A stretch of 37,297 bases of DNA from Cristatella mucedo (lineage: Eukaryota > Bryozoa > Phylactolaemata > Cristatellidae): contig WPIO01000491.1 of assembly GCA_009760855.2 (NCBI GenBank), forward strand, positions 1 through 37,297, written 5' to 3'. Position 1 is the first letter of the stretch. Each line of letters starts with the position of its first letter. A program made the position numbers and the translations under genes. The notes under the pieces are model-generated. The model had not been told where the DNA came from, did not search any database, and saw nothing but the letters and a program-made list of their open reading frames with translations. Below are positions 34,817 to 37,297 of this stretch, in pieces.

Positions 34817-35200
34817 GCGTCAACTTACCACGATTCTTTATAGTCATATTTTTCTGGCTAAGAATAGAGGCTGTCAGCTTCTTCGCTGTTTCACATGGTG
34901 TAACACATTTCAAAGAGCCTGAGTTTTACTGAAAAGGTCGGCTACTGTGATCGGGTCGAACATTCGGCATCTGCCGCTTGTCGATATTGCTCCATATTTG
35001 TTGCATTGGTTCAAATCAGGTGGTTGGCTGAACCACTTCACCAGTACCGAATAAGGATTTAGTAAAAACTACTTCGCCTTCCACGCAGTTTGCATAGGAT
35101 CGTCATCTTGCTGCCAACGGTGACGAACCCCAAGAGGAGTATTAAAGCCATTTGCAATCCACTTTTTGACCACCGATGCCTTGAGTAAAGTCCGCTTCGA
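34817..35200 (-). pseudogene. Tc1/mariner relic B, right part: DD34E transposase fragment
   Basis: On the minus strand the translation reads WQQDDDPMQTA at about 35115-35083, matching the second catalytic block of Tc1 transposases (QQDNDPKHT). Further on is KWFSQPPDLNPMQ at about 35037-35000, matching the third block (WP.QSPDLNPIE). Counting residues, exactly 34 positions separate the first Asp of DDD from the final Gln, the spacing of DD34E enzymes. The catalytic Glu is Gln here and a stop lies between the blocks, so the enzyme is dead. Upstream, ASVVKKWIANGF is also Tc1-like. The segment continues relic B from 32870 across two inserted LINEs. The other terminal repeat is not found. Confidence 0.8.
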
Positions 35201-35370
35201 AGAATCCTTACTATTATCTGATAGCGACTACTGCCAGTCGGCTATCGGCGAGTTTTCTTTTACAGTGGCCTAATTTGCAATCTAATCGACTGGAACCAGC
35301 TACGCGCTGGCCTTTTTTCAAGTGAACTCGAAACCGCAACGTAAGCATCGCATCCGGTTCTGGCTGGGCT

Positions 35371-35990
35371 TTAGGGCCTCGACGCACTCGCAGTGCAGCC
35401 GACAAATGACACCGTTTTGTGCAGCCGAAACTCCGCTTTTAGCATCGCTCTGTAGCCGACGGCTGGACGACGAGCACTAGCCTGCAAGTTTGGCGGTGGC
35501 AGTGCTGTCCGCCACCACCTTTTCTTTCTTTCTTCTAGCTGCGGTCCGGCGCCCGAGCAGGCGCCACTAGCGGCATTGCGCATGCCCGCCGGAACCCACC
35601 GCTCCCGCGGCGTTTCGGTTCTGGCTCGGAGTTTCTCAACACTCCGGTGCTCGACGGCGATGACGCAAGAGGCCGTAAAGGGGCGAGGTCCCTTCCAGAC
35701 GAACTGCGCGAGCACGCCGCCCGTAAGCTGCGCTGCATAGTCTCTAGGCGCACAGCTGATAATCACCACCGGTGGGCGCTTAGTTGGACTCGGACTATTA
35801 AGACCCTTCGAGATGGTTAAGCGCCTTCGCCGCCACCTCCCGCGGTAGGCTGCGGGAAAGCTTAGGGTAGTGCAAAACGATCGTGGCTGGAAGGTGTCGC
35901 TGCGCTTACGCAACGACCGCTTCGGCAGGCGCGAAGCCATTTTCTCCGGTCCGGGTGCGAGCGTCTTCCGCGGCAACACACTTCATCCGC
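35371..35990 (-). other. CpG-rich block with a 190-200 codon open frame, candidate first exon
   Basis: The minus strand is open from 35979 to 35371 in a GC- and CpG-rich block. The first ATG (35940-35938) has a favourable context (AAAATGG) and starts MASRLPKRSLRKRS, a basic N-terminus. No domain is recognised and the translation is rich in Arg, Pro, Ala and Ser, as GC-rich chance ORFs are. It could be a host promoter with a first exon, or only a CpG-rich repeat. This is the best host-gene candidate in the window, but weak. Confidence 0.22.
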
Positions 35991-36026
35991 CGTGCTCAGC
36001 TTAAGCAAAATAAAATGAAGGCCTTC

Positions 36027-36178
36027 GCTGATTTAACAGTCTTATTTGTATAGCGGCAGAAGAACCTTATCGGCTATCAAAGCCGCTTGAGGTTGGCAAT
36101 AATGAATCGCTCAAGTGCAGCATTTGAACCCACGACCTCGGTTCGGGAAGAGCCTTACCTCATGGGCTATCGGTGCCC
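36027..36178 (-). mobile_element. tRNA-derived SINE, type 1
   Basis: Inverted copy: the tail GCTGATTTAACAGTCTTATTTG, then TATAGCGGCAGAAGAACC, GGCTATCAAAGCCG, the inverted B-box region TTTGAACCCACGACCTCGG and the inverted A-box region CTTACCTCATGGGC. Complete or nearly so. Confidence 0.87.
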
Positions 36179-37005
36179 AGTAAACCTGCTGCCCGCCAGA
36201 TGCTGCCGGCGACCTGGGTAGAGCAGGAAGACAGAAGCAGGAAGAACTAATGATAGCTGTCGGTACGGAATATCAGATTTTTATCAGGTCAGAATCTAAA
36301 AGCTTAATTATCGTGGGATTGGTGGAGGGACACACTGTTTCTGTTTCAATTGAAATAAATGGGTTTTGATCGAATTAAAATACCGCTATTTGCATGACGC
36401 GTTTGTGTTTCAGAGATTCGTGTTTCAACGATGCGATCAAGAACGCACGTTTTGCTCCATGGCTTGCAGATGTCTTGTCATTCGGAATATTTCCCTTTAA
36501 ATCCTACGGCATTAGAAACGCAACGCTTGTGTAACAGACTCATCGAATGAGGACGCCTGTATACCCTGCCAGATGACAAATCAGTCTAACACATTGCACT
36601 AGCCAAGGCAATATATGGAAATTAGATCAGCTCTGCTACTGCTTGAGGCGAAAGGGCTTTCCCGCCTTGTCTTGGACTGACAATGTTTGCAAACCAATCA
36701 AAATGATTACTGCGAAAGTGGGGGATAGCTATGTAAAAACAATTAGCCGTTGACATTGCTTTGAGGTATTTTGCAATCGCTCGGCATTAAGACGTGTGTT
36801 AATGTACTTGCGTTCTTGCGAAACTTCTAGTCCAGGTTTTGTGTCCAACTCTGACAGCCAATGCAATTAAATTGCACAGTCCTTCTGACTCAACGGGTCA
36901 TTGAGTTGGAGTAAGTAAGAAGCAGAGATTGAGAGCATGCATCAAATGATTAATTCAAAAGATGTAAAGTGATCGACACCCAGTCAACATTAGACCTTGA
37001 AGGGC
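36179..37005. other. unassigned stretch
   Basis: No gene or repeat recognised. Confidence 0.45.
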
Positions 37006-37156
37006 CGTCATGGCCCAAGAGGTAAGATGCTCCCTTTTCACCGAGGTCGCGGGTTCGAGTCCTGCCGTGAGCGATTCCTAATCACCAAATGCGATCGGTA
37101 GTGATAGCCATTAAGGCTCTTCTGTCGCTATACAAATGAGACAATTAAATCAGCTT
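37006..37156 (+). mobile_element. tRNA-derived SINE, type 1
   Basis: A-box-like TGGCCCAAGAGGTAAGATG near 37011, B box GGTTCGAGTCC at about 37053-37063, and the tail AGCCATTAAGGCTCTTCTGT, CTATACAAATGAG and TTAAATCAGC. Well preserved. Confidence 0.9.
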
Positions 37157-37297
37157 ATACTGAAAGGAGGAGCTTAGTAGAGATAGATGGCGATTTATCT
37201 GTGTTATCAGCTGCAGTATCCTTTGCTGCTTCGTTAAAGTAAAATTAACTTTAATTTTAACACAAAATTTATTTTCATACCCACAGCGTCATTCATA
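37157..37297. other. window end, unassigned
   Basis: AT-rich sequence without recognisable features. Confidence 0.4.

Overview
This is a stretch of animal (invertebrate metazoan) nuclear DNA with no host gene that I can recognise. It is unlike a prokaryotic window: there are no long intact ORFs or operons, and there are many long dinucleotide microsatellites, tRNA-derived SINEs, L2/CR1-type non-LTR retrotransposon copies, DNA-transposon relics and a satellite-like array. CpG dinucleotides are frequent, so the sequence lacks the strong CpG depletion of vertebrate DNA. A lophotrochozoan such as a mollusc would fit, but the sequence does not fix the phylum.

The dominant component is one LINE family of the L2/CR1 group. 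About 17 copies or fragments lie on both strands, nearly all 5'-truncated and sharing the same 3' end: a two-tier stem-loop followed by (ATT)n. The longest copy (32871-34540) keeps most of the reverse transcriptase but has a frameshift next to the catalytic YVDD motif. The copy at 2054-2769 is almost identical to its 3' part, so the family moved recently. Others (20882-21655, 25582-26050, 27262-28500) are old.

Two SINE types are present. Type 1 (9622, 16160, 32261 and 37006 on +; 17945, 26077 and 36027 on -; 3' fragments at 15815 and 20030) has a tRNA-like head with a B box and a conserved tail ending near AATCAGC. Type 2 (4134-4252 and 4361-4525) has a tRNA-like head joined to an L2-like stem-loop, as expected for a SINE that borrows the LINE reverse transcriptase.

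DNA transposons: a hAT transposase relic (1195-1845); two Tc1/mariner relics, one at 3010-3470 and one split into 32681-32870 and 34817-35200 by two LINE insertions; and a non-autonomous element of 829 bp with pogo/Tigger-like ends (31239-32067).

The region 13310-15465 is a degenerate tandem array of about 13 units, mostly 145-190 bp apart. A 17-bp perfect inverted repeat with a 3-base loop lies at 18395-18431. The remaining unique-looking stretches contain only short, uninformative ORFs. The CpG-rich block at 35371-35990 is the only place where I would look for a host first exon, and the support is weak.
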